Origin: Micromonospora tulbaghiae
GTDB taxonomy: Bacteria; Actinomycetota; Actinomycetes; Mycobacteriales; Micromonosporaceae
NCBI RefSeq assembly: GCF_900091605.1
Contig: NZ_FMCQ01000005.1
Span: 124,001 to 188,000 of the forward strand
Reading direction: 5' to 3'
Length of the DNA stretch: 64,000 bases
The notes under the pieces were generated by a model, which was given only the letters and a program-made list of their open reading frames with translations, was not told the origin of the DNA and did not search any database. Positions 24,195 to 32,700 of the stretch are shown here, in pieces (within the stretch, counting starts at the first letter, position 1; each line of letters starts with the position of its first letter). The translations under genes and the position numbers were made by a program.

Positions 24195-25583
24195 TCATCT
24201 GCCGCCGGCGGCGAGCGCGTCGACGGCCTTGCGGGCCGCGATCAGCATCGGATCCCAGACCGGGGCGTACGGCGGCGCGTAGCCCAGGTCGAGCGCTGTC
24301 ATCTCGTCCACCGTCATGCCGTTCCACAGCGCCACGGCCAGCGCGTCGATCCGCTTGGCCGCCTCGGACCAACCGACGATCTGCGCCCCGAGCAGCCGCC
24401 CGCTGGGCCGCTCGGCGATCAGCTTGACGGTCATCGGCCGCGAGCCCGGGTAGTAGCCGGCCCGGTTCGTCGACTGGGCCAGCACGGTGACGAACTCGAA
24501 GCCGGCCTCCCGCGCGTCCCGCTCGCGCAGCCCGGTACGGCCCACCTCCAGCTCGCAGACCTTGGTGACGGCGGTGCCGATGACGCCGGGGAAGGTGGCG
24601 TGCCCGCCGCCGATGTTGATGCCCGCGACCCGGCCCTGCTTGTTGGCGTGCGTGCCGAGCGGAATGTGCACAGGCATGCCGCTGACCCGGTGCAGGGACT
24701 CCACGCAGTCGCCCGCCGCCCAGACGCCGGACACGCCCGGCACCCGCATCCGGCGGTCGGTACGGACCGCGCCGGAGGGACCGATCGACAGGCCGGCGGC
24801 CTCGGCGAGCGCGGTGTTGGGGCGTACCCCGAGGCCCAGCACCACGACGTCGGCCGGGATCGGCCCCTCGTCGGTGACCACCGCGGAGATCCGGCCGTCG
24901 CGCTCCTGGAGGCCGGTGACCTCGAGGCCGGTGCGGACGCCGATCCCGGTGGCCCGCATCGCCTCGGCCACCAGCTCGCCCATGTCCGGATCCACAGTGG
25001 ACATCGGCTGGTCGGCCTGCTCCACCAGCTGGACCGTCAGCCCGCGCTGCACGAGCGCCTCGGCCATCTCGACGCCGACGTAGCCGCCGCCGACCACCAC
25101 CGCGTGCCGGGGCCGGGGCTCGCGTTCGAGCCAGTCGATCAGGGCCGCCCCGTCGTCCAGCGTCTGCACGCCGAACACGCCCGACACGTCGTCGCGCGCC
25201 CAGTCCGGCTGCACCGGGGACGCGCCGGTGGCGTACACCAGGGTGTCGAAACCGGCGCGGACCTCGCCACCGCCGTCCAGGTCCCGCGCGACCACCTCGC
25301 GGCGGTCCAGGTCGATGGCGGTGACCTCGTGCCGGGTGCGGACCTCGATGCCGAACTCGTCGCGGAAGGTCTTCGGATCGCGGGCGATCAACTCGTCCCG
25401 CTCCTGCACCACGCCGCTGACCCAGTAGGGGATACCGCAGGCCGAGTAGGAGGTGAAGTGCCCACGCTCGAACGCGACGATCTCCAGCTCGGACCGGTCG
25501 CGGCGGCGCCGCGCCTGCGACGCCGCCGACATGCCGGCGGCGTCGCCGCCGATGACGATCATGCGCTCGGCCACGTCGCCCAT
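24195..25583 (-). CDS. CoA-disulfide-reductase/NADH-oxidase-like flavoprotein
   Basis: 462-residue pyridine nucleotide-disulfide oxidoreductase with a single redox Cys. The FAD site is VIGGDAAGMSAA; active-site Cys49 is in SYSACGIPYW, the signature of CoA-disulfide reductases and Nox-type enzymes. The NAD site is VVGGGYVGVEMAE, and a second FAD motif (WAAGDC) and dimerisation domain follow. It reduces CoA disulfide, peroxide or oxygen with NAD(P)H. ATG 25583 is used; in-frame GTG 25574 with AGGAT upstream is also possible. Lies beside the YbdK-type gene. Confidence 0.88.
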   Translation of the reverse strand: MGDVAERMIVIGGDAAGMSAASQARRRRDRSELEIVAFERGHFTSYSACGIPYWVSGVVQERDELIARDPKTFRDEFGIEVRTRHEVTAIDLDRREVVARDLDGGGEVRAGFDTLVYATGASPVQPDWARDDVSGVFGVQTLDDGAALIDWLEREPRPRHAVVVGGGYVGVEMAEALVQRGLTVQLVEQADQPMSTVDPDMGELVAEAMRATGIGVRTGLEVTGLQERDGRISAVVTDEGPIPADVVVLGLGVRPNTALAEAAGLSIGPSGAVRTDRRMRVPGVSGVWAAGDCVESLHRVSGMPVHIPLGTHANKQGRVAGINIGGGHATFPGVIGTAVTKVCELEVGRTGLRERDAREAGFEFVTVLAQSTNRAGYYPGSRPMTVKLIAERPSGRLLGAQIVGWSEAAKRIDALAVALWNGMTVDEMTALDLGYAPPYAPVWDPMLIAARKAVDALAAGGR

Positions 25584-25615
25584 CCTGTCACGCCGGGCCG
25601 CGGCCGTGCGGCCGC

Positions 25616-26764
25616 TCAGCCACGGGTCTGCCGCGCCACGTCCGCGACCACGTCGACGAGGCTCCCGGTACGCGCGAACACCGCCCGCTGCCGCGCCGCG
25701 CCGCTGCCGTGCCGGCGCAGCCCGCCGAGCAGATCGGTCACCCGGTCCAGGTCGCCGTGCCGTTCCAGTTCCGGGCGCAGCCGGTCGACCAGCCGGTCCA
25801 GCAGCTCCCAGGCCGGCCGCAGCTCACCGTCGGTGAGGTCCACGCCCTCGCCCTCCAGCCCGTCGTGGGCCGCACGCCAGTGCGCAGCCACCAGCAGGTG
25901 GTGGTCGGTGTTGACCGCCGGACGGCCGGCGGCGATTTCGGTGAGCGCGGTGGCGACGAGCGCGCGGACCAGCGCCGCCACCAGCACCGCGTCGTCCACG
26001 GACGGGCAGACGTCGCCGATGCGGATCTCCACGGTGGGGTACTTGGCGGAGAGCCGGGCGTACCAGTAGAGCATCCCCTCGTCCAGCATCACCCCGCTGG
26101 CGATGAGCTGCCGGATCAGCCGCTCGTAGTGCTCGTGCGACTCCAGGAACGGCGTGGGCGCGACCGACGGCCAGCGTTCCCACTCCACCGAGCGCCAGCT
26201 CGCGTACCCGGTGTCCTCGCCCCGGGCGAACGGGGAGTTCGCGGTGACCGCCTGCAGGATCGGCAGCCACGGCCGGACGTGGTTGAGCACCTGCACGCCG
26301 GTGTCCGGGTCGGGGATGCCGACGTGCACGTGCATGCCGTTGTTGCCGGGACCGGGCACCAGCAGCCGGAACCGCTCGATCATCCGGTCGAAGCGCGGCT
26401 TGTCCACCACCGGCGGCACCGGACCGTCGACCGGCCCGGTGCCGATCGCCAGCAGCCGTACGCCCGCCCGCTCGGCCGCGTCGGCCAGCTCGGTCCGCAG
26501 CATCGACAGCGAGTGCCGGATCGAGGACAGGTCCAGCCCGGGCGGGCTGCCGATCTCGATCTGGCTGGTCTGGAACTCGCGTTCCACCTGACCTCGCAGC
26601 TCGGCCGGCACCTGCTCCATCACCAGGTCGACGGCGGGTACGGCGGTGCCGGTGTGCGGGTCGGCGAGCAGGAACTCCTCCTCGACGCCGACTGTCAGCA
26701 GGTCGGTTCCGCCCGGTTCGGCGCTCCGCTCCCGCTCCGCCACTGAGCCACTCATCGTCACCAC
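25616..26764 (-). CDS. YbdK/EgtA-type carboxylate-amine ligase (GCS2 family)
   Basis: 382 residues of the GCS2 family: VGVEEEFLL near the N-terminus, ERFQTSQIEI-like strand, NNGMHVHVG metal motif and the C-terminal DHHLLVAAHW segment. Family members join glutamate to cysteine or other amines using ATP. Actinobacteria make mycothiol, and related GCS2 enzymes also feed ergothioneine; which applies is undecided. GTG 26764 follows GGAGAG; GTG 26761 and ATG 26755 are alternatives. 32 bp upstream of the thiol-redox flavoprotein gene, suggesting a small thiol-related operon. Confidence 0.85.
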   Translation of the reverse strand: MVTMSGSVAERERSAEPGGTDLLTVGVEEEFLLADPHTGTAVPAVDLVMEQVPAELRGQVEREFQTSQIEIGSPPGLDLSSIRHSLSMLRTELADAAERAGVRLLAIGTGPVDGPVPPVVDKPRFDRMIERFRLLVPGPGNNGMHVHVGIPDPDTGVQVLNHVRPWLPILQAVTANSPFARGEDTGYASWRSVEWERWPSVAPTPFLESHEHYERLIRQLIASGVMLDEGMLYWYARLSAKYPTVEIRIGDVCPSVDDAVLVAALVRALVATALTEIAAGRPAVNTDHHLLVAAHWRAAHDGLEGEGVDLTDGELRPAWELLDRLVDRLRPELERHGDLDRVTDLLGGLRRHGSGAARQRAVFARTGSLVDVVADVARQTRG

Positions 26765-26927
26765 CGTCTCTCCGGACCGCTCACGGCACCGTGCCGCGTG
26801 GTCGAGGGCCTGTTACCCACCGTGTCCGTTTCGGGAAACGTGCCGGTGGGCGTGTCGGCGCCGGTTCGCCCGTTCGGGTCGGCCGGGTGCGTTCGCGCAT
26901 GGGCCGGTAGGGCGTGACAACGCGGGC

Positions 26928-26942
26928 TAGGGTGGTCCCGTG
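26928..26942 (+). promoter_or_regulatory. -10 element and leaderless start of the DUF6412 gene
   Basis: TAGGGT at 26928-26933, six bases, then GTG 26940: the same geometry as cutA. No Shine-Dalgarno sequence. Confidence 0.45.
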
Positions 26943-27224
26943 GCGGGGATGCTGGCGGTGCTGACGGGGGCGTGGGCCTACGCCCTCGCCCTGTTCGCCG
27001 ACCGGCCGGCCGGGCTGCTCGCCGGTGCGGCGGTGGTCGCCGCGCTGCTGCTCGCCACCCTGCTCGCGCTGCGGGTCCGCGCGCTGCCCACGCCGCCCGG
27101 CACCCGGTTCGCCGCCGCACTACGGGCCCGCGCCCGCCGTCGCGGGGTGCCCCGGCAGGTCGACCCGGACGCGCCGGGACGTCCGCGCCCCCGCGCACCC
27201 GGCCTGCACCCCTCGGCCGCGTAG
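26940..27224 (+). CDS. Small membrane protein, DUF6412-like
   Basis: 94 residues: two membrane helices (about 5-22 and 24-46) followed by a basic, Pro-rich cytoplasmic tail. Size, topology and position just before a YidC-family gene match actinobacterial DUF6412 proteins, of unknown role. It may assist or regulate the insertase. Start supported by the leaderless -10 box. Confidence 0.7.
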   Translation: MAGMLAVLTGAWAYALALFADRPAGLLAGAAVVAALLLATLLALRVRALPTPPGTRFAAALRARARRRGVPRQVDPDAPGRPRPRAPGLHPSAA

Positions 27225-27350
27225 CCACCTCCCGGCCCGCGTCGGCGGGCCTCCATCCCCGGCTTTCGCGGCCGATTCCGTCGTCATCCGTCCCGCCGCG
27301 CGGCACGTCGCCGCCCGGGACACCCGGAATCGCCATCGAGGGGTCCACCC

Positions 27351-28097
27351 ATGCTCGCCTTCGCACCGCTGCACTCCGCGGCCTCGGCCGCGGCCACCGT
27401 CGTCACCTGGCTCGCCGACGTGCTCGCCCCGCTCACCGGCGGCGCCGCGACGGCCGCCGCCATCGTCCTGTTCACAGTCGCCGTCCGGCTCCTGATCTCG
27501 CCGCTGACGGTGGCCCAGGTACGCGGGGAACGGCGTCGCGCGGCGCTCGCCCCCGAGGTACGGGAACTCCAGCGTCGGTACGCCGACGATCCGGCCCGCC
27601 TCCAGAGTGAGGTGTTCGCGCTCTACCGCAACGCCGGGGCCAGCCCGGTCGCGGGCTGCCTGCCGGCCCTGTTGCAGGCGCCGTTCTTCCTGGTCATGTA
27701 CCGCGTGTTCGCGACCGGGGACGGGGCGCCGGAGTTGCTGGGGGAGCGGCTCGCCGGCGTACCGCTGGGGTGGCACCTCGGCGACGGGCTGGCCGGCCCG
27801 GTGCCGCTGGTGTTCGGGGTGCTGCTGGCCGCGCTGCTCGCGCTTGCCTGGTGGTCCTCGCGGCGGATGCGCCGGGCGGCGGCCGCCACCGGCACCGTGG
27901 CCGGTACCCCGACCGAGGGTCCGGGCGCGGCGGTGCTCGGGCGGCTGCTGCCGCTGCTGCCGTACGGCACAGTGCTCGTCGCGCTCGTGGTGCCGCTGGC
28001 GGCGGTGCTCTATCTGGTCACCACGACGGCGTGGACGGCGCTGGAGCAGGTGGTGCTGCGGCGGCCGCAGCCGGCGGCGGCCATCGACAAGCGTTGA
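27351..28097 (+). CDS. YidC/Oxa1-family membrane insertase homologue
   Basis: 248 residues, five predicted helices. The conserved hydrophilic-groove Arg is in VAVRLLISPL, followed by the amphipathic cytoplasmic hairpin (ALAPEVRELQRRYADD) and CLPALLQAPFF. It lacks the long basic tail of the main ribosome-bound YidC, so it is probably a second, specialised paralogue. ATG 27351 has gagggg upstream. Follows the DUF6412 gene by 126 bp. Confidence 0.85.
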   Translation: MLAFAPLHSAASAAATVVTWLADVLAPLTGGAATAAAIVLFTVAVRLLISPLTVAQVRGERRRAALAPEVRELQRRYADDPARLQSEVFALYRNAGASPVAGCLPALLQAPFFLVMYRVFATGDGAPELLGERLAGVPLGWHLGDGLAGPVPLVFGVLLAALLALAWWSSRRMRRAAAATGTVAGTPTEGPGAAVLGRLLPLLPYGTVLVALVVPLAAVLYLVTTTAWTALEQVVLRRPQPAAAIDKR

Positions 28098-28144
28098 CAA
28101 GTGCGGGGGCGGGCGCGTAGAAATCGCTCTCAGAGAGCGCTCTC
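28094..28144 (+). promoter_or_regulatory. Promoter with overlapping LacI-type operator for the GH16 gene
   Basis: A perfect -35 TTGACA (28094-28099) overlaps the yidC-like stop. After 18 bp comes TAGAAA (28118-28123). Immediately downstream lies the perfect palindrome GAGAGCGCTCTC (28133-28144), with an overlapping half-match at 28125-28139. The central GAGCGCTC core is typical of LacI-family sugar repressors such as CebR. The operator sits at the expected transcription start, so repressor would block initiation until sugar releases it. Confidence 0.72.
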
Positions 28145-28175
28145 CCGGTCCCGTCCCCGCAGAGAGGCACCCCGC

Positions 28176-29600
28176 ATGAACCCGATCCCGGCGGCTCCGG
28201 CCGCCTCCGCCACCGTGCCCCGACCGCGCCGCCGGCTCGCCCTGGCCGCCGGCGTCCTCGCGCTCACCACAGCCCTCGCGGGCGTCTCGATGACCGCCCA
28301 GGCGGCGGTGCCCCCGACGCCGTCCGGCTGGAGCCTGGTGTGGAGCGACGACTTCACCGGCTCCGCCGGCACCCTGCCCTCGTCCGCCAACTGGATCATC
28401 GACACCGGCACCAGCTACCCGGGCGGCCCGGCCAACTGGGGCACCGGCGAGATCCAGACCTACACCTCCAGCACCGCCAACCTGGCCCACGACGGCTCGG
28501 GCAACCTGCGCATCACGCCGCTGCGGGACTCGGCCGGCCGCTGGACCTCGGCCCGGATCGAGACGGTGCGTTCGAACTTCAAGGCGCCGTCGGGTGGCGT
28601 GCTGGCCCTGGAGGGCCGGATCCAGATGCCGAACGTGACAGGCGCGGCGGCGTCCGGGTACTGGCCGGCGTTCTGGGCGCTCGGCTCGCCGTACCGGGGC
28701 AACTACCAGAACTGGCCGGGCATCGGCGAGTTCGACGTGATGGAGAACGTCAACGGGATCAACTCGGTCTGGGGCGTGCTGCACTGCGGTGTCGCGCCGG
28801 GCGGCCCGTGCGGGGAGTTCAACGGCATCGGCGCGTCCCGGGCCTGCCCGGGCAGCACCTGCCAGTCGGCGTTCCACACCTACCGGTTCGAGTGGGACGC
28901 CTCGGTGAGCCCGCAGCAGCTGCGCTGGTACGTCGACGGCCAGCTCTTCCACACCGTCGGGCAGAACCAGATCGGTGAGCCCTACTGGAGTCAGATGACC
29001 AACCACGCCGGCTACTTCCTGCTGCTCAACGTGGCGATGGGCGGCGGCTTTCCGGACGGCGTGGCCGGCTCGGCGACGCCCACCGCCTCGACCGTGTCCG
29101 GCCGGTCGATGCTCGTCGACTACGTGGCCGTCTACACCCGGGGTGGCGGGAGCAACCCGTCGCCCACGCCGACCACGCCCCCGCCGGGCGGGGTGCGGGA
29201 CGCGTACGCGACGATCCAGGCCGAGTCGTTCAACGCGCAGAACGGCGTGCAGGTGGAGACCTGTTCCGAGGGCGGGCAGGACATCGGCTGGCTCGCCAAC
29301 GGCGACTGGGCCCGCTACGACAACGTCGACTTCGGCGCCACGCCGCCGCGCGACTTCGTGGCCCGGGTCGCGTCCGGCGCGGCGTCCGGGGTGAGCGGGC
29401 TGGTGGAGGTCCGGGTGGACAGCCCGACCGCGCCGCCGATCGGCAGTTTCGCGGTCGGCAACACCGGCGGCTGGCAGACCTGGCGCTCGGTGCCGGGCAA
29501 CGTCAGCGCGGTGACCGGGCGGCACACCGTCTACCTGACGTTCAGCAGTGGCCAGCCGTCGGACTTCGTCAACGTCAACTGGTTCACCTTCCGCCGCTGA
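28176..29600 (+). CDS. Secreted GH16 endo-beta-1,3-glucanase with CBM6
   Basis: 474 residues: signal peptide (1-44), GH16 jelly-roll domain (about 48-305), Ser/Pro/Thr linker, and C-terminal CBM6 (about 345-474). The catalytic EFDVME motif gives nucleophile Glu185, Asp187 and acid/base Glu190. The beta-bulge version of this motif is typical of laminarinases. It cleaves beta-1,3-glucan from fungal or plant material outside the cell; CBM6 would bind glucan ends. ATG 28176 has AGAGAGG upstream. Expression is probably sugar-controlled through the palindrome. Confidence 0.9.
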   Translation: MNPIPAAPAASATVPRPRRRLALAAGVLALTTALAGVSMTAQAAVPPTPSGWSLVWSDDFTGSAGTLPSSANWIIDTGTSYPGGPANWGTGEIQTYTSSTANLAHDGSGNLRITPLRDSAGRWTSARIETVRSNFKAPSGGVLALEGRIQMPNVTGAAASGYWPAFWALGSPYRGNYQNWPGIGEFDVMENVNGINSVWGVLHCGVAPGGPCGEFNGIGASRACPGSTCQSAFHTYRFEWDASVSPQQLRWYVDGQLFHTVGQNQIGEPYWSQMTNHAGYFLLLNVAMGGGFPDGVAGSATPTASTVSGRSMLVDYVAVYTRGGGSNPSPTPTTPPPGGVRDAYATIQAESFNAQNGVQVETCSEGGQDIGWLANGDWARYDNVDFGATPPRDFVARVASGAASGVSGLVEVRVDSPTAPPIGSFAVGNTGGWQTWRSVPGNVSAVTGRHTVYLTFSSGQPSDFVNVNWFTFRR

Positions 29601-29611
29601 GGCGCGGCCGG

Positions 29612-29640
29612 GGCGCGGCCCGGACGTACCGGGCCGCGCC
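29612..29640 (+). terminator. Terminator of the GH16 gene
   Basis: Perfect 12-bp arms 29612-29623 and 29629-29640 with a 5-nt loop, 12 bp after the stop. Confidence 0.8.
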
Positions 29641-29650
29641 GAACCGGTGC

Positions 29651-29682
29651 TGGACAGAAACAGTTAACACTCCTAATAATAG
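29651..29682 (+). promoter_or_regulatory. A+T-rich promoter region of the chitinase gene
   Basis: A short island of low G+C (cagttaacac, tcctaataat) lies 60-90 bp before the chitinase start and includes GTTAAC. No DasR-type site was recognised. Exact -35/-10 assignment is uncertain. Confidence 0.4.
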
Positions 29683-29740
29683 GCGCACGTCGACGGTTGT
29701 GAATCCCTCTCCACCCCCCGCCCGTCCCCTGGAGGACGCC

Positions 29741-31306
29741 GTGAGACTCCGCCCCCGCCTGGCGACGCTCGCTGCCGCGCTGACCACCGCCGTGGTCGCC
29801 GGTGCCCTGCTCGCCGCGCCACCCGCCTCCGCCGCCACCGCCGCCTTCGTCCGCACCTCCAGCTGGAGCAGCGGGTACGAGGCACGGTTCACCGTCACCA
29901 ACGACAGCTCTGCCGCGATCTCCTCGTGGAACGTCCAGTTCGACCTTCCGTCCGGCAGCACGCTCGGCTCGTTCTGGGACGCCCGCCTCACCACCTCCGG
30001 CCAGCACGTCACCGCCGTCAACCAGTCCTGGAACGGCGCGCTCGCCCCGGGCGCCAGCACCAGCTTCGGCTTCGTCGTCAGCGGCACCGGCGACCCGGTG
30101 AACTGCACTGTCAACAGCGCCTCCTGCACCGGCGGCGGCAACCCCGGCAACCCGGGCGCACCGGCCACGCCGGGCGGGCTGCGGGTCACCGGCACCACCG
30201 CGTCGTCGGTCTCGCTCGCCTGGAACGCGGTCTCCGGCACCGTCACCGGCTACCGGGTGTACGAGGGCAGCACGGTGAGGGCCACCGTCACCGGCACCTC
30301 GGCCACCGTCTCCGGGCTGGCCGCGTGCAGCGGGCACAGCTACACCGTGGCCGCGTACAACGGGACCGGCGAGTCGGCGAAGTCGGCGGCCGTCGCGGCG
30401 ACCACCAGCGGCTGCACCGGTGGCGGCAGTGGCGCGATGGCCGCGGCGCCCTACCTCTACCCGGGCTGGGGCGACCCGCCCGCGCCCGCCACCGTGATGG
30501 GTGCGACCGGGATCAAGTGGTTCACCATCGCGTTCGTGCTCTCCGGCGGCGGCTGCACCCCGGCCTGGGACGGCAACGGCCCGCTGACCGGGGGCACGCA
30601 CGCCGCCACCATCGCCGCGATCAAGGCGGCCGGCGGCGACGTCATCCCGTCCTTCGGCGGCTGGAGCGGCAACAAGCTCGGCCCGAACTGCTCGACCGCC
30701 GCCGCGCTGGCCGGCGCGTACCAGCAGGTCATCAACGCGTACGGGCTGAAGGCGATCGACATCGACATCGAGAACAGCGACGAGTTCGAGAACGAGGTGG
30801 TGCAGGACCGCATCCTGGACGCCCTGAAGATCGTCAAGCAGAACAACCCGGGCATCAAGACGATCATCACGTTCGGCACCTCGACCACCGGGCCGTCGTA
30901 CTACGGCACCCGGCTGATCAACCAGGCCGCGGCCAAGGGCGCCGGGATCGACGTGTTCACGATCATGCCGTTCGACTTCGGCGGCGGCGCGAACATGTAC
31001 CAGAGCACCGTGAACGCGGCCGAGGGCCTGAAGAACGCGCTGAAGAACGCGTTCGGCTGGTCCGACGCCACCGCGTACGCGCACATGGGCCTGTCCGGCA
31101 TGAACGGCCTCTCCGACCAGCAGGAACTGACCTCGCCGGCCACCTGGACGCAGATCCGCGACTGGGCCAAGGCCCGCGGCCTGGCCCGGTTCACGTTCTG
31201 GTCGGTCAACCGGGACCGGCCCTGCCCCGGCGGCGGCGTGGTCGCCAACTGCTCCGGCATCGCGCAGAACACCTGGGAGTTCACCGGCATCACAGCGGGC
31301 TTCTGA
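29741..31306 (+). CDS. Secreted GH18 chitinase with CBM2 and FnIII domains
   Basis: 521 residues: signal peptide (1-32), CBM2 (about 33-130; SSWSSGY, NQSWNG, terminal Cys pair), Gly/Pro linker, FnIII (about 143-225), linker, and GH18 domain (about 235-521). The active-site motif is AIDIDIE with catalytic Glu344. This order and the YLYPGWG start of the barrel match Streptomyces-type family 18 chitinases. GTG 29741 follows GGAGG. It releases chitooligosaccharides outside the cell. Confidence 0.92.
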   Translation: MRLRPRLATLAAALTTAVVAGALLAAPPASAATAAFVRTSSWSSGYEARFTVTNDSSAAISSWNVQFDLPSGSTLGSFWDARLTTSGQHVTAVNQSWNGALAPGASTSFGFVVSGTGDPVNCTVNSASCTGGGNPGNPGAPATPGGLRVTGTTASSVSLAWNAVSGTVTGYRVYEGSTVRATVTGTSATVSGLAACSGHSYTVAAYNGTGESAKSAAVAATTSGCTGGGSGAMAAAPYLYPGWGDPPAPATVMGATGIKWFTIAFVLSGGGCTPAWDGNGPLTGGTHAATIAAIKAAGGDVIPSFGGWSGNKLGPNCSTAAALAGAYQQVINAYGLKAIDIDIENSDEFENEVVQDRILDALKIVKQNNPGIKTIITFGTSTTGPSYYGTRLINQAAAKGAGIDVFTIMPFDFGGGANMYQSTVNAAEGLKNALKNAFGWSDATAYAHMGLSGMNGLSDQQELTSPATWTQIRDWAKARGLARFTFWSVNRDRPCPGGGVVANCSGIAQNTWEFTGITAGF

Positions 31307-31319
31307 GCCCGCGCGGCGG

Positions 31320-31982
31320 TCAGCGCCCGGTGGTCACCGACTGCCGGGCGCGCCGCCGGCGCACCTTCTTCACCGCCCAGCTCACGATCATGAAACCGAA
31401 GACGGCGAAGATCGCGTAGTTGAACCACTGGCTGTACCTGTCGACGTTCTCCCACCGCGACCCGAGGACGTAGCCGGCGCCGACGATCAGGGCGTTCCAC
31501 ACCCCGCTGCCGAGCGTGGTGAGCAGGATGAACTCGCCCAGCGGCATCCGGTTGGCGCCGGCCGGGATCGAGACCAGGCTGCGCACCACCGGCACCACCC
31601 GGCCGATCAGCACCGCCCACCGGCCGTGCCGCTCGAACCAGCGGTCGGCCTTCTCCAGATCCTCCAGGTCGACCAGCGGGATGTGGTCCAGCCAGCGCTT
31701 GAGCCGCTCCTCGCCGAGCGCCGCGCCGAGCCAGTAGAGCACCAGCGCGCCGAGCAGCGAGCCGACAGTCGCAGCGACCACGATCAGCACCACGTTGAAC
31801 CGGCCCTCGGCGGACAGGTAGCCGGCCATCGCCAGCACGATCTCGCTCGGGATCGGCGGGATGATGCTCTCCAGCGCCACCAGCAGCGCCACACCGACCG
31901 CGCCGAACGAGTCGATCACGCTCGCCACCCAGCCGGTCAGCCCGGTGAACTGGTTCGGGTCGACGTCCTGGGCCAGGGCCAT
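31320..31982 (-). CDS. DedA-family membrane protein
   Basis: 220 residues with five to six membrane helices. Family features are the re-entrant ESIIPPIPSE motif near residue 40, GSLLGALVLY, and the FGRxxPxxR-like segment GRVVPVVRSL in the second half. DedA proteins are proposed to flip phospholipid or undecaprenyl-phosphate carriers. ATG 31982 follows GGAAGGA. Convergent with the chitinase gene at 13 bp. Confidence 0.9.
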   Translation of the reverse strand: MALAQDVDPNQFTGLTGWVASVIDSFGAVGVALLVALESIIPPIPSEIVLAMAGYLSAEGRFNVVLIVVAATVGSLLGALVLYWLGAALGEERLKRWLDHIPLVDLEDLEKADRWFERHGRWAVLIGRVVPVVRSLVSIPAGANRMPLGEFILLTTLGSGVWNALIVGAGYVLGSRWENVDRYSQWFNYAIFAVFGFMIVSWAVKKVRRRRARQSVTTGR

Positions 31983-32053
31983 GGCGGTCCTTCCACGCGA
32001 GAGCCGGGAGATCCGAAGGTGTTACCCGGACCGGTGGCCGTCACACCTGTGAC

Positions 32054-32647
32054 TCAGCCCTCCGGGTGCAGCGCGGCGTCCGCGGGACCCCGCCGCCAGC
32101 CGGTGAAGCGGACCACCAGGCCACCCCGGCTGGGCGAGCAGCAGTACGGCCCGGCCGAGGCCTGCGCCGCCGGATCGAGCGGGGCGACCCGGACCAGCCG
32201 CCACGGCTCGTCCTCGCACCGGGCCCGCACGGTGAGCGCGTCGCCGGCCCGGCTCACCCGGACCGTCACCTCCCGGCCCGACCAGTCCGGCACCGGCGCC
32301 ACCGACCAGTCGGAGAACTCGTCGGTGACCACGGCTCCCACCTGCGGCGAACCGTCGCTCACCTCGACCCCGGCCTTGGTCCACCGCCGCTCGTCCACCC
32401 GCACCAGCACGCCGGCCTGGTCGAACTGGACCGAGTAGTCGAGCCGGAACGACACCTCGACGGCGCTGTCCACGCCGAACGGCGCGAGCAGCGCCGAGCC
32501 GTCGTCGTGCACGAAGCCGTAGCTGGTGCGCCGCCAGAAGTCGCTGCCGCCGCGCGGCTCGACCAGCAGGCCGCCGCCGGCCGGCTCGGCCCGCTCGGGC
32601 GGGTTCAGCCAGGTGCCCGCGGACCAGTCGTACGCCTCCTCGTCCAT
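32054..32647 (-). CDS. DUF1349 jelly-roll protein
   Basis: 197 residues, no signal peptide. The pattern SDFWRRTSYGF, FDQAGVLVR and WTKAGVEVSDG is that of DUF1349, a concanavalin-like beta-sandwich family related to yeast Ree1 (regulation of enolase). A carbohydrate-binding role is plausible but unproven. Divergent from the GH13 gene with 53 bp between starts. Confidence 0.8.
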   Translation of the reverse strand: MDEEAYDWSAGTWLNPPERAEPAGGGLLVEPRGGSDFWRRTSYGFVHDDGSALLAPFGVDSAVEVSFRLDYSVQFDQAGVLVRVDERRWTKAGVEVSDGSPQVGAVVTDEFSDWSVAPVPDWSGREVTVRVSRAGDALTVRARCEDEPWRLVRVAPLDPAAQASAGPYCCSPSRGGLVVRFTGWRRGPADAALHPEG

Positions 32648-32700
32648 CCCGGCACCGTACCGGGTTTGCCGCCGTGCGCCTTCGGAGAAGTAGTAGCCGC

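Noticed and set aside
29641..29740. DasR-type chitin operator
   Set aside because: No site resembling the ACTGGTCTAGACCACT consensus was found.
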